34,525 nucleotides of DNA from Aquaspirillum serpens DSM 68 (GCF_000420525.1 NZ_ATVC01000024.1:1-34525); one strand, 5' to 3'; positions 14,311 through 24,146 are shown, counted from the stretch's first letter. Program-made: numbers and translations. The notes: generated from the letters alone by a model not told the origin.

Positions 14311-15489
14311 TTAAGCCTTTGGTGTCCGTAATGTCCACAGCCATGCCCACACCAACGCCACGCCACCCACCAAGTAGGTATCGGTCATGCTGGCGCCGTG
14401 CTCAAGCCACCACCGCGCCATCCACGGCCCAGTCAATTGGGTAAAAGCATATAAAGTCACCAAACCGGCAGAAATCCTTGGCCCTTGGTGGGGATGTAAA
14501 TTGCGGCCTAAACGTTGGCTAAGTAACACGCTGCCGAGGAAAGTGGTACCGACTAACACGGCACATAACAACACACCGACACTGCCGCTGAACAAGATCG
14601 GTGCAAATACCCCAGCACCTTGAATGGCATAGTTCAATAACAGCGCCGTTTTATCCCCTAAGCGTGCCCCTAGCTGATTCCACAGCCACGCCGCACCCAA
14701 GGTACAACAGGCCAAAATAGTCCACGCTCCACCCAATAACCAGTGGTCGGCAGGCAATTGTTCTTTCGCCACTACCGGTAAAAACGTGGTGGGTAAGATA
14801 TAGCCTAAGCCTGCACCAGCATAGGCCATAAAGAGTGGCAAACTTTTGCGGTCGATCAACGGTGTGGTGGTATGAGGCGCGGGTGCCGCTGCTTGTTGTG
14901 GATGCGGTCGATCGAGTCGCATTAAATGCCAACCACTGAAGGCGGCCAACGGGATAGCAAATAGCGCCATCGGCCACCAACGATCCATGCCATGCAATAT
15001 CTCGTGCGGCCACCATGCTAACGCATTCGACAGCAGCAATCCTGTCCCGACACCAAAGTACACCAACCCACTTAATGCCAACTTGCCATGCCGCGATAAC
15101 CATTCCAACACCAAAGCTGGTGCTTGGACGAATACAATGCCATTGCTGATGCCGTTTAATAAACGTAGTAATAAAAACAGCGTAGGATCAGTGGCAATAA
15201 CTTGTAGTGTGGTGGTGATGGCGCTGGTTGCCAGTGCGAGAGGTAGAGCGCGGCGAATGTGATCGGGATGATGGAAGCGAATCGCTAACACGGCGCCCAG
15301 CAGATAACCGATGTAATTCCACGTTGCCATGGTGGCACCGGTTTGCAAAGAAAAAACCCCGTCAGCAACCAACATTGGCAACAACGGGGTATAGGCAAAG
15401 CGTCCAAGACCATGGACGACAATCAGTGCGATAGCCGTAGCAAGAATCGGCAACCACAGCTTAGTAGGAGGGCTATGAGCGGGGGACAC
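14311..15489 (-). CDS. YbfB/YjiJ-type MFS transporter
   Basis: This major facilitator protein has about 392 residues and 12 hydrophobic segments. The N-terminal part HGLGRFAYTPLLPMLVADGV and MATWNYIGYLLGA is typical of the YbfB/YjiJ subfamily, whose substrates are largely unknown. There is no ATG near the start. GTG at 15489 has GAGG six bases upstream and is preferred to the TTG at 15504. It follows a terminator for pyrI, so it probably has its own promoter. Confidence 0.85.
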   Translation of the reverse strand: MSPAHSPPTKLWLPILATAIALIVVHGLGRFAYTPLLPMLVADGVFSLQTGATMATWNYIGYLLGAVLAIRFHHPDHIRRALPLALATSAITTTLQVIATDPTLFLLLRLLNGISNGIVFVQAPALVLEWLSRHGKLALSGLVYFGVGTGLLLSNALAWWPHEILHGMDRWWPMALFAIPLAAFSGWHLMRLDRPHPQQAAAPAPHTTTPLIDRKSLPLFMAYAGAGLGYILPTTFLPVVAKEQLPADHWLLGGAWTILACCTLGAAWLWNQLGARLGDKTALLLNYAIQGAGVFAPILFSGSVGVLLCAVLVGTTFLGSVLLSQRLGRNLHPHQGPRISAGLVTLYAFTQLTGPWMARWWLEHGASMTDTYLVGGVALVWAWLWTLRTPKA

Positions 15490-15532
15490 GACTGGCCTCA
15501 ACAAAGTTTGGCCCCATACCCTAGCGGTTTTT

Positions 15533-15558
15533 CAATAAAAAGGCCAGTCGATTGGCCT
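15533..15558 (-). terminator. Terminator after pyrI
   Basis: On the minus strand AGGCCA-N6-TGGCCT (15541-15558) is followed by TTTTTATTG. It begins at the end of pyrI and lies before the MFS gene. Confidence 0.65.
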
Positions 15559-16015
15559 AGCTTAAACCGGTAAAAACTTCTTTGGCGTAAGCCTTTTCAC
15601 AATATTTACATTTCAGACGAATTTCACCGTGGCGGCTGCGGACACTAAAGTGACTGGTCACCGGTTCTACATGGCTAATACAGTTGCTATTTGGACACAC
15701 CAATACCCCAGCAATCGATTCTGGCACGCCTAATTTGTGTTTTGCCACCACCTCAAAGTTCTCGATGACATTCACCGTGGCATCGGGCGCATACAGCGCC
15801 AGTTGGTTAGCGTCTTCCGCGCTCAATAAGATATTTTCGACCTTAATCAGGTCTTTTTTGCCTGAGCGTTGGCTGGGAAGATTAAACCCCATATATACCC
15901 GCTGTCCGCTTTCTGACAAACGCAACAGCTTAGCAATCCGACGACCTTGACCCGCCGGAATATGGTCAATCACAGTGCCATCTTTTAAGGCTTCAACGGT
16001 AAGTTTGTGTTCCAT
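15557..16015 (-). CDS. pyrI: Aspartate carbamoyltransferase regulatory chain PyrI
   Basis: This 152-residue regulatory subunit binds ATP, CTP or UTP and tunes the PyrB catalytic trimers. The N-terminal allosteric part carries [18 protein letters not shown]. The C-terminal zinc domain has CPNSNCISH and CKYC, the four Cys ligands expected from E. coli PyrI (153 residues). It follows pyrB by 14 bases, the standard pyrBI order, and ends in a terminator. Confidence 0.97.
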   Translation of the reverse strand: MEHKLTVEALKDGTVIDHIPAGQGRRIAKLLRLSESGQRVYMGFNLPSQRSGKKDLIKVENILLSAEDANQLALYAPDATVNVIENFEVVAKHKLGVPESIAGVLVCPNSNCISHVEPVTSHFSVRSRHGEIRLKCKYCEKAYAKEVFTGLS

Positions 16016-16029
16016 TACAGCGGTCTTTC

Positions 16030-16953
16030 TTAAAGCGTCTCGTTAAGAACCAAGGCTAATAAGGCTTGGCGGGCATAAACGCCGTTTTCTGCTTGTTGGA
16101 AATAATAGGCATACGGGGTTTGATCAACGCCAATTTCAATTTCATCCACCCGTGGTAACGGATGCAATACCCGCAAGTTGGGACGGGCATGGGCTAAGGT
16201 GTCTGCAGTCAACACAAAACGCGATTTCACCTGATGGAATTCGGTTTCTTCAAAGCGTTCTTTTTGCACCCGTGTCATGTAAAGAATATCCAGCTCCGGC
16301 ACCACTTCTTCGATATCTTCATGGTCGGAATATTCGATATGGCGCTCGTCTAATTCTTCATACAGATAATCGGGCAGAGCCAAGGCCGGTGGCGCAATAA
16401 AATAAAAGCGGCAGCCAAACAGCGATAAGGCTTGTACCAAGGAATGCACCGTGCGGCCATATTTCAAATCACCGACAAATGCCACTTTCAGCCCATCAAG
16501 CCGACCTTGGGTTTCATGCAAGGTAAATAGATCAAGCAGGGTTTGTGTCGGGTGTTGATTGGCACCATCACCAGCATTGATGACAGGCTTGGTTGAACAT
16601 TCGGCCGCCAAACGTGCTGCCCCATCGCGAGGATGACGCATGACATAAGCGTCAACATAAGAAGTGATGATTCTGACCGAATCGGCCAGTGTTTCCCCTT
16701 TTTTGGCGAGGGAGGTATTGCCTGCATCGGCAAACCCAATCACCGAGCCACCTAGCCGTTGCACTGCGGTTTCAAACGATAGCCGAGTGCGGGTTGACGC
16801 TTCGAAAAAACAGCTTGCCACAACACGATCTTTTAATAAATCGTTGCGTGGATGTCGTTTGAGTTCAGCTGCTGTATGTACCACCAGCTCTAATTCTTCG
16901 CGGCTTAGATCAGAGATGGAAATGATATGTTTCTGGTACAGCGGATTGGCCAT
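16030..16953 (-). CDS. pyrB: Aspartate carbamoyltransferase catalytic chain PyrB
   Basis: This enzyme makes carbamoyl aspartate from carbamoyl phosphate and aspartate, the committed step of pyrimidine synthesis. The 307 residues carry the carbamoyl-phosphate motif [15 protein letters not shown], plus [14 protein letters not shown] and HPLPRVDEI. The ATG at 16953 ([10 protein letters not shown]) has GAGG seven bases upstream, so an in-frame codon eleven residues earlier is not used. It is the first gene of pyrBI. Confidence 0.97.
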   Translation of the reverse strand: MANPLYQKHIISISDLSREELELVVHTAAELKRHPRNDLLKDRVVASCFFEASTRTRLSFETAVQRLGGSVIGFADAGNTSLAKKGETLADSVRIITSYVDAYVMRHPRDGAARLAAECSTKPVINAGDGANQHPTQTLLDLFTLHETQGRLDGLKVAFVGDLKYGRTVHSLVQALSLFGCRFYFIAPPALALPDYLYEELDERHIEYSDHEDIEEVVPELDILYMTRVQKERFEETEFHQVKSRFVLTADTLAHARPNLRVLHPLPRVDEIEIGVDQTPYAYYFQQAENGVYARQALLALVLNETL

Positions 16954-16998
16954 CGCCTTACCTCTTCGCTTGGGGATGAAAGACAAAAGATGGCCTAG

Positions 16999-17004
16999 AT
17001 TATA
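16999..17004 (-). promoter_or_regulatory. -10 box of the pyrBI promoter
   Basis: The minus strand reads TATAAT 45 bases before the pyrB ATG, just after the terminator of the upstream gene. The -35 box is poor. The short leader has no hairpin with T-tract, so E. coli-style pyrBI attenuation is not evident. Confidence 0.5.
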
Positions 17005-17027
17005 CGCGCTGCGTGAAATTCAGGCCG

Positions 17028-17052
17028 AAAAAAAGCCCGACCGAAGTCGGGC
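17028..17052 (-). terminator. Intrinsic terminator of the Tim44-domain gene
   Basis: On the minus strand GCCCGAC-TTCG-GTCGGGC, a perfect 7-base stem with a stable TTCG loop, is followed by seven T. Confidence 0.92.
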
Positions 17053-17078
17053 CAAAGGGCTTTGCGGGAAGCCGCTAG

Positions 17079-18125
17079 TTAACCTTGTTGAATCCCTGCC
17101 ACAATCCATTTGTTATCGGTTTGGGCCGATTTGATGTAGTGCCATGTTTCGCTAAATGGCATCAACGGCGCGTTGACCGACTCGCTGACCATGCCGTGGA
17201 AGCGCACGCTTGCCACATAGCCGCCATTTTCCTGTTCTGCATTTAAGAAGTCGCAATTCAGGGTTGGGAAGTCGGCTGGTTCCATGTTGTCGCTAATATC
17301 AGCACGCAGGGCATCAAACAACTGTGGAGTCAGATACTTACGAATTTCATCCAAGTTAGCCGGATTGTTCATGCTTTGCACATGCAAGAACGTGGCTTTG
17401 GCTTGGCGCAAAAAGTGAGGTACTTCGGTACCATCAGGCAAACGACCAGAGGCAAAGTTAGAAGCCGCACTCATCCCACCGCCGCCTTGGGCATAGGGTG
17501 TGTTATTGAACAGTGAACTGCCGGGGGTTTGATTGCGTTGCATATCCTGACCATAAGGCACGCCACCCGCTGGCGCTAAGCCACCACCCAATGGACGTTG
17601 CGACAAAGGCGAGGCAGTTTTCTTTTTCTTCATGAACATCATGACTGCACCACCTAACAACATCAGCAAAATCAAACCACCCCAAGGGAATCCCCCCCCT
17701 TCTTCGGTGGGAGCCGGTGCTGGGGTTGCTGCAGCGGCAGCAGGTGCAGCGGTGGTCGCAGCTGTCGCAGCGCTATTTGCTGCGCCTTCTGCGGTTTTCG
17801 CGGCAGTATCGGCGGCGGCTTTCTCGTCATCGCTGAGGGCTTCGCTCAGCATATAGCCGGCGGCAGCACCCGCGACACCTGCGGCCACCATACCACCTAC
17901 TCCGGGGCCAGAGGAGGCTGGGCGTGCGGTTTGTGGCGCCATCGGTGCAGGCGCTAACGGTTGTGGTTTTGCTGCTGGCGTTTGTTGGTTATAGCTTTGG
18001 GTCGGGGTACTGCGCTGCATTCCACTGGATTTCCCTTTCCCCAGTCGGGCGGCTTCTGCAAGCGGTGCCGCGAGCACTGCAGTCAGCGTCAAACATAAAA
18101 CAAGGCGGCTTGGTTGCAAGGTCAT
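17079..18125 (-). CDS. Tim44-like domain membrane protein
   Basis: This 348-residue protein has a Sec signal peptide (1-25, ending AEA), a Gln/Pro/Ala-rich linker, a Gly/Ala hydrophobic stretch (GGMVAAGVAGAAAGYML), and a clear membrane helix WGGLILLMLLGGAVMMF followed by KKKK. The final ~130 residues resemble the Tim44/MBA1 fold (FLHVQSMNNPANLDEIRKYLTPQLFDAL). Bacterial Tim44-like proteins are poorly understood; protein translocation is only suggested by mitochondrial Tim44. GGAG precedes the ATG. A run of eight G on the coding strand (17692-17699), at Gly-Gly-Gly before the membrane helix, could slip. Confidence 0.85.
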   Translation of the reverse strand: MTLQPSRLVLCLTLTAVLAAPLAEAARLGKGKSSGMQRSTPTQSYNQQTPAAKPQPLAPAPMAPQTARPASSGPGVGGMVAAGVAGAAAGYMLSEALSDDEKAAADTAAKTAEGAANSAATAATTAAPAAAAATPAPAPTEEGGGFPWGGLILLMLLGGAVMMFMKKKKTASPLSQRPLGGGLAPAGGVPYGQDMQRNQTPGSSLFNNTPYAQGGGGMSAASNFASGRLPDGTEVPHFLRQAKATFLHVQSMNNPANLDEIRKYLTPQLFDALRADISDNMEPADFPTLNCDFLNAEQENGGYVASVRFHGMVSESVNAPLMPFSETWHYIKSAQTDNKWIVAGIQQG

Positions 18126-18191
18126 GATGATTCTCCAGCAAAATCTAAAAATGAGCGCGAATACGCACGATGGCAGTGTAGATGGTGGGTC

Positions 18192-18920
18192 TTAGCCGAG
18201 TCTTAAAGAGGGAGGTTCAATGTCGATCACTTCGGCACCTTGTGGCAATACTCGCCAACGGACGTTCCCTACTTTGAGTTGCATACCATAAATTCGTTCT
18301 GATTCGGTGTGTTGATAACCCGGACGGGGGTCTTGTTGTAATAGCGCGGTGATTAAGGCGTGGTCTTGGCTCGGATCGGGGCTCAGTTGTTGCAATGCCT
18401 GTTGTGCCTGAGTTGTCCAACTGACTTGCTCAATAAAACGTTGTGCTGGTGGGGCATAGCCGCCGGTGGCCTGTGGCAGGCTGTCGGCGTAGGGAAGATA
18501 AGGTTTGATGTCCAACACCGGTGTGCCATCAAGTAGGTCTAGGCCACCGATGGTTAAGCACACGCCTGAGGTCGTATCAACCTCTAACAGTTCGACTACC
18601 GATAAGCCAATTGGATTGGGGCGAAAAGTAGAACGGCTGGCAAACACACCAACCCGTGTATTGCCACCCAATTTAGGCGGACGAATCAGCGGTTTCCAGC
18701 CTTGTTCTGCCGTTTGGTGAAAAACAAACGTCAGCCACAGATGGGAAAACTGTTCAATGCCGCGCACCGTGTCGGCTTGGTCAAATGGCGGCAATAGGCG
18801 CAGTCGGCCTTGTGCGGCCGCCACTAAACCGGGTTGGCGAGGAATACCGAATTTCTCGCAAAAGCAACTTTCAACAATACCAATCGGCTGTAAGGGATAC
18901 GACGACACGGCCACACTCAC
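18192..18920 (-). CDS. trmO: tRNA (N6-threonylcarbamoyladenosine37-N6)-methyltransferase TrmO
   Basis: This TsaA/YaeB family protein uses SAM to methylate t6A37 of tRNA-Thr. The N-terminal domain shows PIGIVESCFCEKFGIPRQPG, VFASRSTFRPNPIGLSVVEL and DIKPYLPYADS, and a C-terminal domain follows, giving 242 residues compared with 235 in E. coli. There is no usable ATG at the front. GTG at 18920 has GGTGA five bases before and is preferred over a TTG at 18935. A TACAAT box lies at 18944-18949 on the same strand. Confidence 0.9.
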   Translation of the reverse strand: MSVAVSSYPLQPIGIVESCFCEKFGIPRQPGLVAAAQGRLRLLPPFDQADTVRGIEQFSHLWLTFVFHQTAEQGWKPLIRPPKLGGNTRVGVFASRSTFRPNPIGLSVVELLEVDTTSGVCLTIGGLDLLDGTPVLDIKPYLPYADSLPQATGGYAPPAQRFIEQVSWTTQAQQALQQLSPDPSQDHALITALLQQDPRPGYQHTESERIYGMQLKVGNVRWRVLPQGAEVIDIEPPSLRLG

Positions 18921-18966
18921 ATTTTCACCCAACAAAGCACGCTATTGTATGGCCTTGGTGCAGGTT

Positions 18967-19737
18967 TTAGGCTGCCTGAGCTAAAAAGTGTCGGCCATAA
19001 CGTTGGCTGATTTGTTGCCGAGACCAGATCACAAAAAAATCGGCACAGTGAAAGTCACTATCCCATGCTGGCTCAGGGACGATTTTCGCTCCAGCGCGCA
19101 AATACCCTTTGATTAAAGGCGGAAGCGCGGGCAACTGGTCAGCTGTATCGAACGAAGACAATACCAATGGCTGATAGGGACAAATACCCCAACCGCTGGC
19201 TTGTTGTGCTGGGTGTTGATGTAAATGTTGTTGGACTGCAATCACTTGGGCTGCGTTGTCGGCCAAGCCCACACTGGCACATCCAATCAGGTATTCGTGA
19301 CCACTATTGAGTAAATACTCGGCTAAGCCTGACCACAGCAAGGTAATCACTGCACCACTACGAAAATCTTTATGAACGCAAGAACGGCCAATTTCGATCA
19401 GGTGGTGGCGAATCGGTGCCAGCCCAGACAAATCAAACTCTTGTTCTGAATAGAGTTGGGGCAGCTGTTGTGCCCGATGTGGGGGCAATAAGCGGTAGGT
19501 TCCTACCACTTGTCCACTCATCTCGTCACGGACAATTAGATGATCGCACACTGCATCGTAGTCATCCTCGTCCAGCTCTACATGGGCAGAAGACAGTTTT
19601 GCGCCCATTTCTTCAGCAAAGACTTGATAACGCAAGCGTTGTGCTGCTTGCACATCCCATTTGTTTTGAGCCAAACCGACGCTAAAGCGTGGGCGCGAGA
19701 ATGTCTGAGACTGAAGCGTCGAGCCGTGTTGCAACAT
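18967..19737 (-). CDS. OlsB-like GNAT acyltransferase (ornithine lipid or related aminolipid synthesis)
   Basis: This 256-residue acetyltransferase-fold protein of the OlsB/hemolysin-like family has the motifs LRYQVFAEEMGA, DHLIVRD, VVGTYRLLPP, IEIGRSCVHKDFRSGAVI and LIGCASVG. OlsB transfers a 3-hydroxyacyl group from ACP to ornithine as the first step of ornithine lipids. No OlsA-type acyltransferase is next to it, so the exact product is not certain. GGGAG precedes the ATG at 19737. It is divergent from mnmG across about 190 bases. Confidence 0.82.
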   Translation of the reverse strand: MLQHGSTLQSQTFSRPRFSVGLAQNKWDVQAAQRLRYQVFAEEMGAKLSSAHVELDEDDYDAVCDHLIVRDEMSGQVVGTYRLLPPHRAQQLPQLYSEQEFDLSGLAPIRHHLIEIGRSCVHKDFRSGAVITLLWSGLAEYLLNSGHEYLIGCASVGLADNAAQVIAVQQHLHQHPAQQASGWGICPYQPLVLSSFDTADQLPALPPLIKGYLRAGAKIVPEPAWDSDFHCADFFVIWSRQQISQRYGRHFLAQAA

Positions 19738-19864
19738 GGATTTCTCCCGAATTGAAACGACCGCTTTAGCCTAGAGAGGGAAAGTGAAACCCGAGTGAAT
19801 GGAAGGTTAAAATCTTATGGCTTTGATGTGTAAGTGATTTTTTGTTTTTGCTGCATCTGTGTTG

Positions 19865-19894
19865 CTGACGTTGTTGGGCGAATTCCCGTACAAT
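19865..19894 (+). promoter_or_regulatory. Promoter of mnmG
   Basis: CTGACG (19865-19870) and TACAAT (19889-19894) are 18 bases apart, with the ATG about 36 bases downstream. The last 11 bases, TCCCGTACAAT, are identical to the -10 region of the atp promoter. Confidence 0.6.
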
Positions 19895-19929
19895 GCCGCA
19901 CTTGATTTTTTGCGGATTAGCGACGGCTC

Positions 19930-21828
19930 ATGTTGTTCCCAACAGAATTCGAAGTCATTGTCGTGGGTGGAGGTCATGCTGGTACTGAGGCGGCACTGGC
20001 TGCTGCTCGCATGGGACGGACCACCCTACTATTGACTCACAATATCGAAACCCTCGGCCAAATGTCGTGCAATCCCTCCATTGGTGGGATTGGCAAGGGA
20101 CATTTAGTGAAAGAAGTCGATGCTTTAGGTGGGGCGATGGCCTTAGCCACGGATATGGGCGGGATTCAGTTTCGTACCCTCAATGCCAGTAAAGGCCCTG
20201 CTGTTCGCGCAACCCGTGCCCAAGCCGACCGTGTTCGCTACAAAGCCGCCATTCGCACGATGTTGGAAAATCAACCAAATTTATGGCTGTTTCAACAACA
20301 GGTTGATGACTTGTTACTCGAGGGTGAGCGAGTCAGTGGTGTGGTGACCACCATCGGAATTCAGTTTAAAGCCCGTTCAGTGGTGTTGACAGCGGGGACT
20401 TTCCTCTCTGGAAAAATCCATGTCGGCTTAGAAAACTATACCGGCGGTCGTGCGGGTGATCCGGCTGCGGTGACACTCGGCGCACGTCTTCGTGAGTTGG
20501 CGTTACCGGTAGGCCGCTTAAAAACGGGTACCCCACCGCGTATTGATGGCCGCACCATTCGCTTTGATATTCTAGAGGAACAACCGGGGGACAACCCCGA
20601 GCCTGTTTTCAGCTTCCGAGGTTCACGCGCACTACACCCAAAGCAACTGCCATGTTGGATTGCTCACACCAATGAACGCACCCACGACATTATTCGGCAA
20701 GGGTTTGATCGTTCGCCGATGTTCACTGGGGTTATTGAAGGCGTGGGGCCGCGCTATTGCCCTTCTATTGAAGATAAAATCAATCGCTTTGCCGATCGCA
20801 ATAGTCATCAAGTCTTCTTAGAACCGGAAGGGTTAGATACTAATGAATTTTACCCTAACGGAATTTCAACTAGTTTGCCGTTCGATATTCAATTGGCAGC
20901 CGTACGCTCGATTGTTGGCCTAGAGAACGCCCATATTCTGCGCCCCGGCTATGCCATCGAATATGACTACTTCGACCCTCGCAACTTAAAAAGCAGCCTA
21001 GAAACCAAATCCATCCAAGGCTTGTTCTTTGCCGGACAAATTAACGGTACCACGGGTTACGAAGAAGCAGCGGCCCAAGGTCTTTTGGCTGGTATCAATG
21101 CGGCACGTTATGCCCGTGAGGAAGATAGCTGGTGTCCAAGTCGGGCCGAGGCCTATATCGGGGTGTTGGTAGATGACCTGATCACTCGCGGTGTTTCTGA
21201 GCCCTATCGGATGTTTACCAGCCGTGCCGAATATCGTTTACAACTGCGCGAAGACAATGCTGACCTGCGTTTGACTGAACAAGGACGTGCTTTAGGTTTA
21301 GTCAGTGATGCGCAATGGACGGCTTTCTGTCGTAAACGTGAGGCGATTGAAGCCGAAAATGCCCGTTTACAACATACTTGGGTCAATCCGCGCTTGGTAC
21401 CGGCAGAGGAAGCCTTAGCGGTTCTCGGGCAGACCATTGAACGTGAATATACCTTGGCCGATTTACTGCGCCGCCCACAAGTGAATTATCATGCTTTGTC
21501 TGGTTTAACTGCCTTTGGTGAACCCGTAGCAGAAGCAGAGGTGGCAGAGCAGGTCGAAATCCAAATTAAGTACCAAGGATATATCGCACGCCAACAAGAG
21601 GAAATTGCGCGCCGCGATCAATGGGAAGACGTGCGCTTACCACAAGAGATTGATTATGCTTCGGTGTCAGGATTGTCCAAGGAAGTACAACAGCGCCTGA
21701 ACCAACATCGTCCCGAGACCTTAGGTCAGGCATCACGGATTCAAGGCATGACACCAGCCGCGATTTCTTTACTCCATGTTCATCTCAAGCGGGGTTTGTC
21801 ATCGACAACTCGCGCCACGAAAAATTAA
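19930..21828 (+). CDS. mnmG: tRNA uridine-5-carboxymethylaminomethyl modification enzyme MnmG (GidA)
   Basis: This 632-residue FAD protein, with MnmE, puts the cmnm5 group on wobble uridine 34. The FAD-binding start [19 protein letters not shown] is followed by family motifs [48 protein letters not shown] and [14 protein letters not shown]. The length is as in E. coli (629). No clear Shine-Dalgarno sequence lies before the ATG. It leads the block mnmG-rsmG-parA-parB seen near the ATP synthase genes of many proteobacteria. Confidence 0.98.
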   Translation: MLFPTEFEVIVVGGGHAGTEAALAAARMGRTTLLLTHNIETLGQMSCNPSIGGIGKGHLVKEVDALGGAMALATDMGGIQFRTLNASKGPAVRATRAQADRVRYKAAIRTMLENQPNLWLFQQQVDDLLLEGERVSGVVTTIGIQFKARSVVLTAGTFLSGKIHVGLENYTGGRAGDPAAVTLGARLRELALPVGRLKTGTPPRIDGRTIRFDILEEQPGDNPEPVFSFRGSRALHPKQLPCWIAHTNERTHDIIRQGFDRSPMFTGVIEGVGPRYCPSIEDKINRFADRNSHQVFLEPEGLDTNEFYPNGISTSLPFDIQLAAVRSIVGLENAHILRPGYAIEYDYFDPRNLKSSLETKSIQGLFFAGQINGTTGYEEAAAQGLLAGINAARYAREEDSWCPSRAEAYIGVLVDDLITRGVSEPYRMFTSRAEYRLQLREDNADLRLTEQGRALGLVSDAQWTAFCRKREAIEAENARLQHTWVNPRLVPAEEALAVLGQTIEREYTLADLLRRPQVNYHALSGLTAFGEPVAEAEVAEQVEIQIKYQGYIARQQEEIARRDQWEDVRLPQEIDYASVSGLSKEVQQRLNQHRPETLGQASRIQGMTPAAISLLHVHLKRGLSSTTRATKN

Positions 21829-22455
21829 TTGTCTTCTTCTCGCGATGAATTGCAACATGGCCTCACTACACTGGGCCTTACCGCTAGCACCGAACAAATT
21901 GATCAATTATTGGCCTATGTCGAGCTGTTAGATAAATGGAACCGCGTGTATAACCTGACAGCGGTCCGCGAATCAGAACGGATGCTGTCTTATCATGTGT
22001 TAGACAGTTTAGCCGCCTTGCCGCATATCACTGCACAGCAAGTATTAGATGTGGGGTCGGGTGGCGGGATGCCGGGGATTTTATTTGCCATCCTACGGCC
22101 TGATTGGCAACTGACATTACTTGACGCCAACCACAAGAAAACCACTTTCTTAAAACAAGCGGTGATTGAGTTGGGTTTATCGCAGGTCGAGGTGATCTGT
22201 GATCGGGTAGAAGCCTATCAACCGGCGCAAAAGTTTGATGTGATTACATCGCGAGCCTTCGCTGAGCTAAATGAATTTATTCGCTTGACCCGTCATTTAT
22301 TGACAACTGACGGCTATTGGGCGGCGCTTAAAGGCGTGTATCCGTATGAAGAAATCGCACAATTGCCGGCTGATATTCGGGTTCAAGCCGTTGAAGCCTT
22401 GCAGGTGCCCAACTTAGCAGCTGAACGTCATTTGGTTAAATTGGTGGTGGCTTAA
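21829..22455 (+). CDS. rsmG: 16S rRNA (guanine527-N7)-methyltransferase RsmG (GidB)
   Basis: This 208-residue SAM-dependent enzyme methylates G527 of 16S rRNA. Motifs are LLDKWNRVYNLTAVRESERML, the SAM loop LDVGSGGGMPGI, DANHKKTTFLKQ and SRAFAELNEF. There is no ATG near the family N-terminus. A TTG codon at 21829 touches the mnmG stop (TAATTG) and gives the right length, so start by coupling to mnmG is likely. Codons further in would remove conserved residues. Confidence 0.94.
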   Translation: MSSSRDELQHGLTTLGLTASTEQIDQLLAYVELLDKWNRVYNLTAVRESERMLSYHVLDSLAALPHITAQQVLDVGSGGGMPGILFAILRPDWQLTLLDANHKKTTFLKQAVIELGLSQVEVICDRVEAYQPAQKFDVITSRAFAELNEFIRLTRHLLTTDGYWAALKGVYPYEEIAQLPADIRVQAVEALQVPNLAAERHLVKLVVA

Positions 22456-22456
22456 T

Positions 22457-23239
22457 ATGCAGCATTGCATTGCAGTGGCAAATCAGAAGGGTGGTGTCGG
22501 TAAAACCACCACCGTGGTCAATCTTGCAGCCAGCTTGGCAGCCCGTGGCCAGCGGGTGTTAGTGGTAGACCTTGATCCACAAGGTAATACCACCACCGCT
22601 TGTGGCATTGACAAACATGGTTTGCGGCTCAGTGTCTATCACCTCTTGATTGGTCGGGCCACAGTAGCACAGGTATTACATACCGCAGAAAAAGGTGGCT
22701 TTGCCGTTTTACCTGCCAACCGGCACTTAGCCGGTGCAGAACTAGAATTAATTGAATTTGAGCAACGCGAATTGCGGCTGCGGCAGGCTTTACAGAGTGT
22801 AGCGGCAGACTATGATTTTATCTTGCTCGATTGCCCACCCGCGCTCAACCTGTTGACCTTGAACGGTTTGACCACCGCTGAGCGAGTGTTGATTCCGATG
22901 CAATGCGAATACTACGCCTTAGAAGGTCTGACCGATTTACTGAATACGTTGAAAAAACTGCGTGCTGCCTTAAATCCACGCATCGAATTGCTTGGTTTAT
23001 TACGAACCCTATTTGATGCGCGCAGTATGCTGTCAAAACAAGTTGTGGCTGAGTTACAACAACATTTTCCCAATCAGGTATTGGAAACGGCTATTCCACG
23101 CAATGTGCGGCTTGCTGAAGCACCCAGTTATGGCATGCCCGTGCTGGCCTACGACAAGTCAGCTCGAGGTAGCAAAGCGTATCTGGCATTGGCGGATGAA
23201 ATTTTGGTCTATTACGGTAAAGCACAGGCGCAGGTATGA
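22457..23239 (+). CDS. parA: Chromosome partitioning ATPase ParA (Soj)
   Basis: This 260-residue deviant Walker A ATPase acts in chromosome segregation with ParB. It shows NQKGGVGKTTTVVNLAASLA, DLDPQGN, and LDCPPALNLLTLNGL. It starts one base after the rsmG stop and its stop overlaps the parB ATG. The chromosomal Soj type is supported by the rsmG neighbour and the lack of an N-terminal DNA-binding extension. Confidence 0.97.
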   Translation: MQHCIAVANQKGGVGKTTTVVNLAASLAARGQRVLVVDLDPQGNTTTACGIDKHGLRLSVYHLLIGRATVAQVLHTAEKGGFAVLPANRHLAGAELELIEFEQRELRLRQALQSVAADYDFILLDCPPALNLLTLNGLTTAERVLIPMQCEYYALEGLTDLLNTLKKLRAALNPRIELLGLLRTLFDARSMLSKQVVAELQQHFPNQVLETAIPRNVRLAEAPSYGMPVLAYDKSARGSKAYLALADEILVYYGKAQAQV

Positions 23240-24111
23240 GTAAGCCAAAGCTAAAAGGGTTGGGACGTGGCCTAGATGCTTTATTGGCCCATGAAAATCA
23301 GAGTGAAGACCGCCTGCAATCGCTTCCAGTCACAGCACTACAGGCGGGGGTGTATCAACCGCGCTCACATATGGATCAAGCGGCACTGGCGGCATTGGCA
23401 GATTCAATCCGCGCCCAAGGGGTTATTCAACCGGTTGTGGTGCGGGAAATTGGCTTGGGTCGTTATGAGATTATTGCCGGTGAACGCCGTTGGCGTGCCG
23501 CCCAATTAGCTGGTTTAGCTGACATACCGGCCGTTATTCGCACTGTCCCCGATCAAGCAGCTTTAGCGATTGCTTTGATTGAAAACATTCAACGAGAGCA
23601 ACTTGACCCGCTTGAAGAAGCCACTGGTGTGCAACGTTTGATTGATGAGTTTCACATGACCCATGAAAGCGCTGCTGCTGCTTTGGGCCGCTCGCGCAGT
23701 GCAATCAGTAATTTATTGCGATTGTTGAGCCTGCCCGAGCCGGTGCAGGCTTTGGTGCATGAAAAAAAACTCGATATGGGTCATGCGCGAGCACTATTGG
23801 CTTTGCCAGTATTACAACAGATTGAATGGGCACAACAGGCAGCAACCCAGCAATGGTCGGTACGAGAAACCGAGCGCCGTGTTCAGCATTTTCTCACCGA
23901 TTCCGCAGTGCAAAAAAAGGTTGCACTGCAACAAGACCCCGATATTCGTCGTCTCGAAGAGAGCCTTTCCGACCAATTAGGCACTACGGTACATATTCGG
24001 CATGGAAAGCGTGGGAATGGTCGGCTGACCATCGAATACACTGATTTAGCCCAGTTAGACGAAATTTTGCACGGCTTACAAAAAAAGACTGCGAAAAATA
24101 AGGGTTTATAA
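23236..24111 (+). CDS. parB: Chromosome partitioning protein ParB (Spo0J)
   Basis: This 291-residue CTP-dependent DNA clamp loads at parS and stimulates ParA. The N-terminal GLGRGLDALLA is the ParA-contact segment. Next come the CTP/parS domain with YQPRSHMD and GERRWRAAQLAG, ENIQREQLDPLEEA, and the helix-turn-helix AAALGRSRSAISNLLRLL. The C-terminal part is the dimer domain. ATGA overlap with parA fixes the start. No full parS (TGTTTCACGTGAAACA) was seen in the window. Confidence 0.97.
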   Translation: MSKPKLKGLGRGLDALLAHENQSEDRLQSLPVTALQAGVYQPRSHMDQAALAALADSIRAQGVIQPVVVREIGLGRYEIIAGERRWRAAQLAGLADIPAVIRTVPDQAALAIALIENIQREQLDPLEEATGVQRLIDEFHMTHESAAAALGRSRSAISNLLRLLSLPEPVQALVHEKKLDMGHARALLALPVLQQIEWAQQAATQQWSVRETERRVQHFLTDSAVQKKVALQQDPDIRRLEESLSDQLGTTVHIRHGKRGNGRLTIEYTDLAQLDEILHGLQKKTAKNKGL

Positions 24112-24146
24112 ATACAATTTAATCATCTGATATAGGTCTGCTTGCG

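Noticed and set aside
19738-19929. A replication origin next to mnmG (gidA)
   Set aside because: Origins lie near gidA in some bacteria, but no cluster of TTATCCACA-type DnaA boxes, no dnaA/dnaN and no rpmH were seen.
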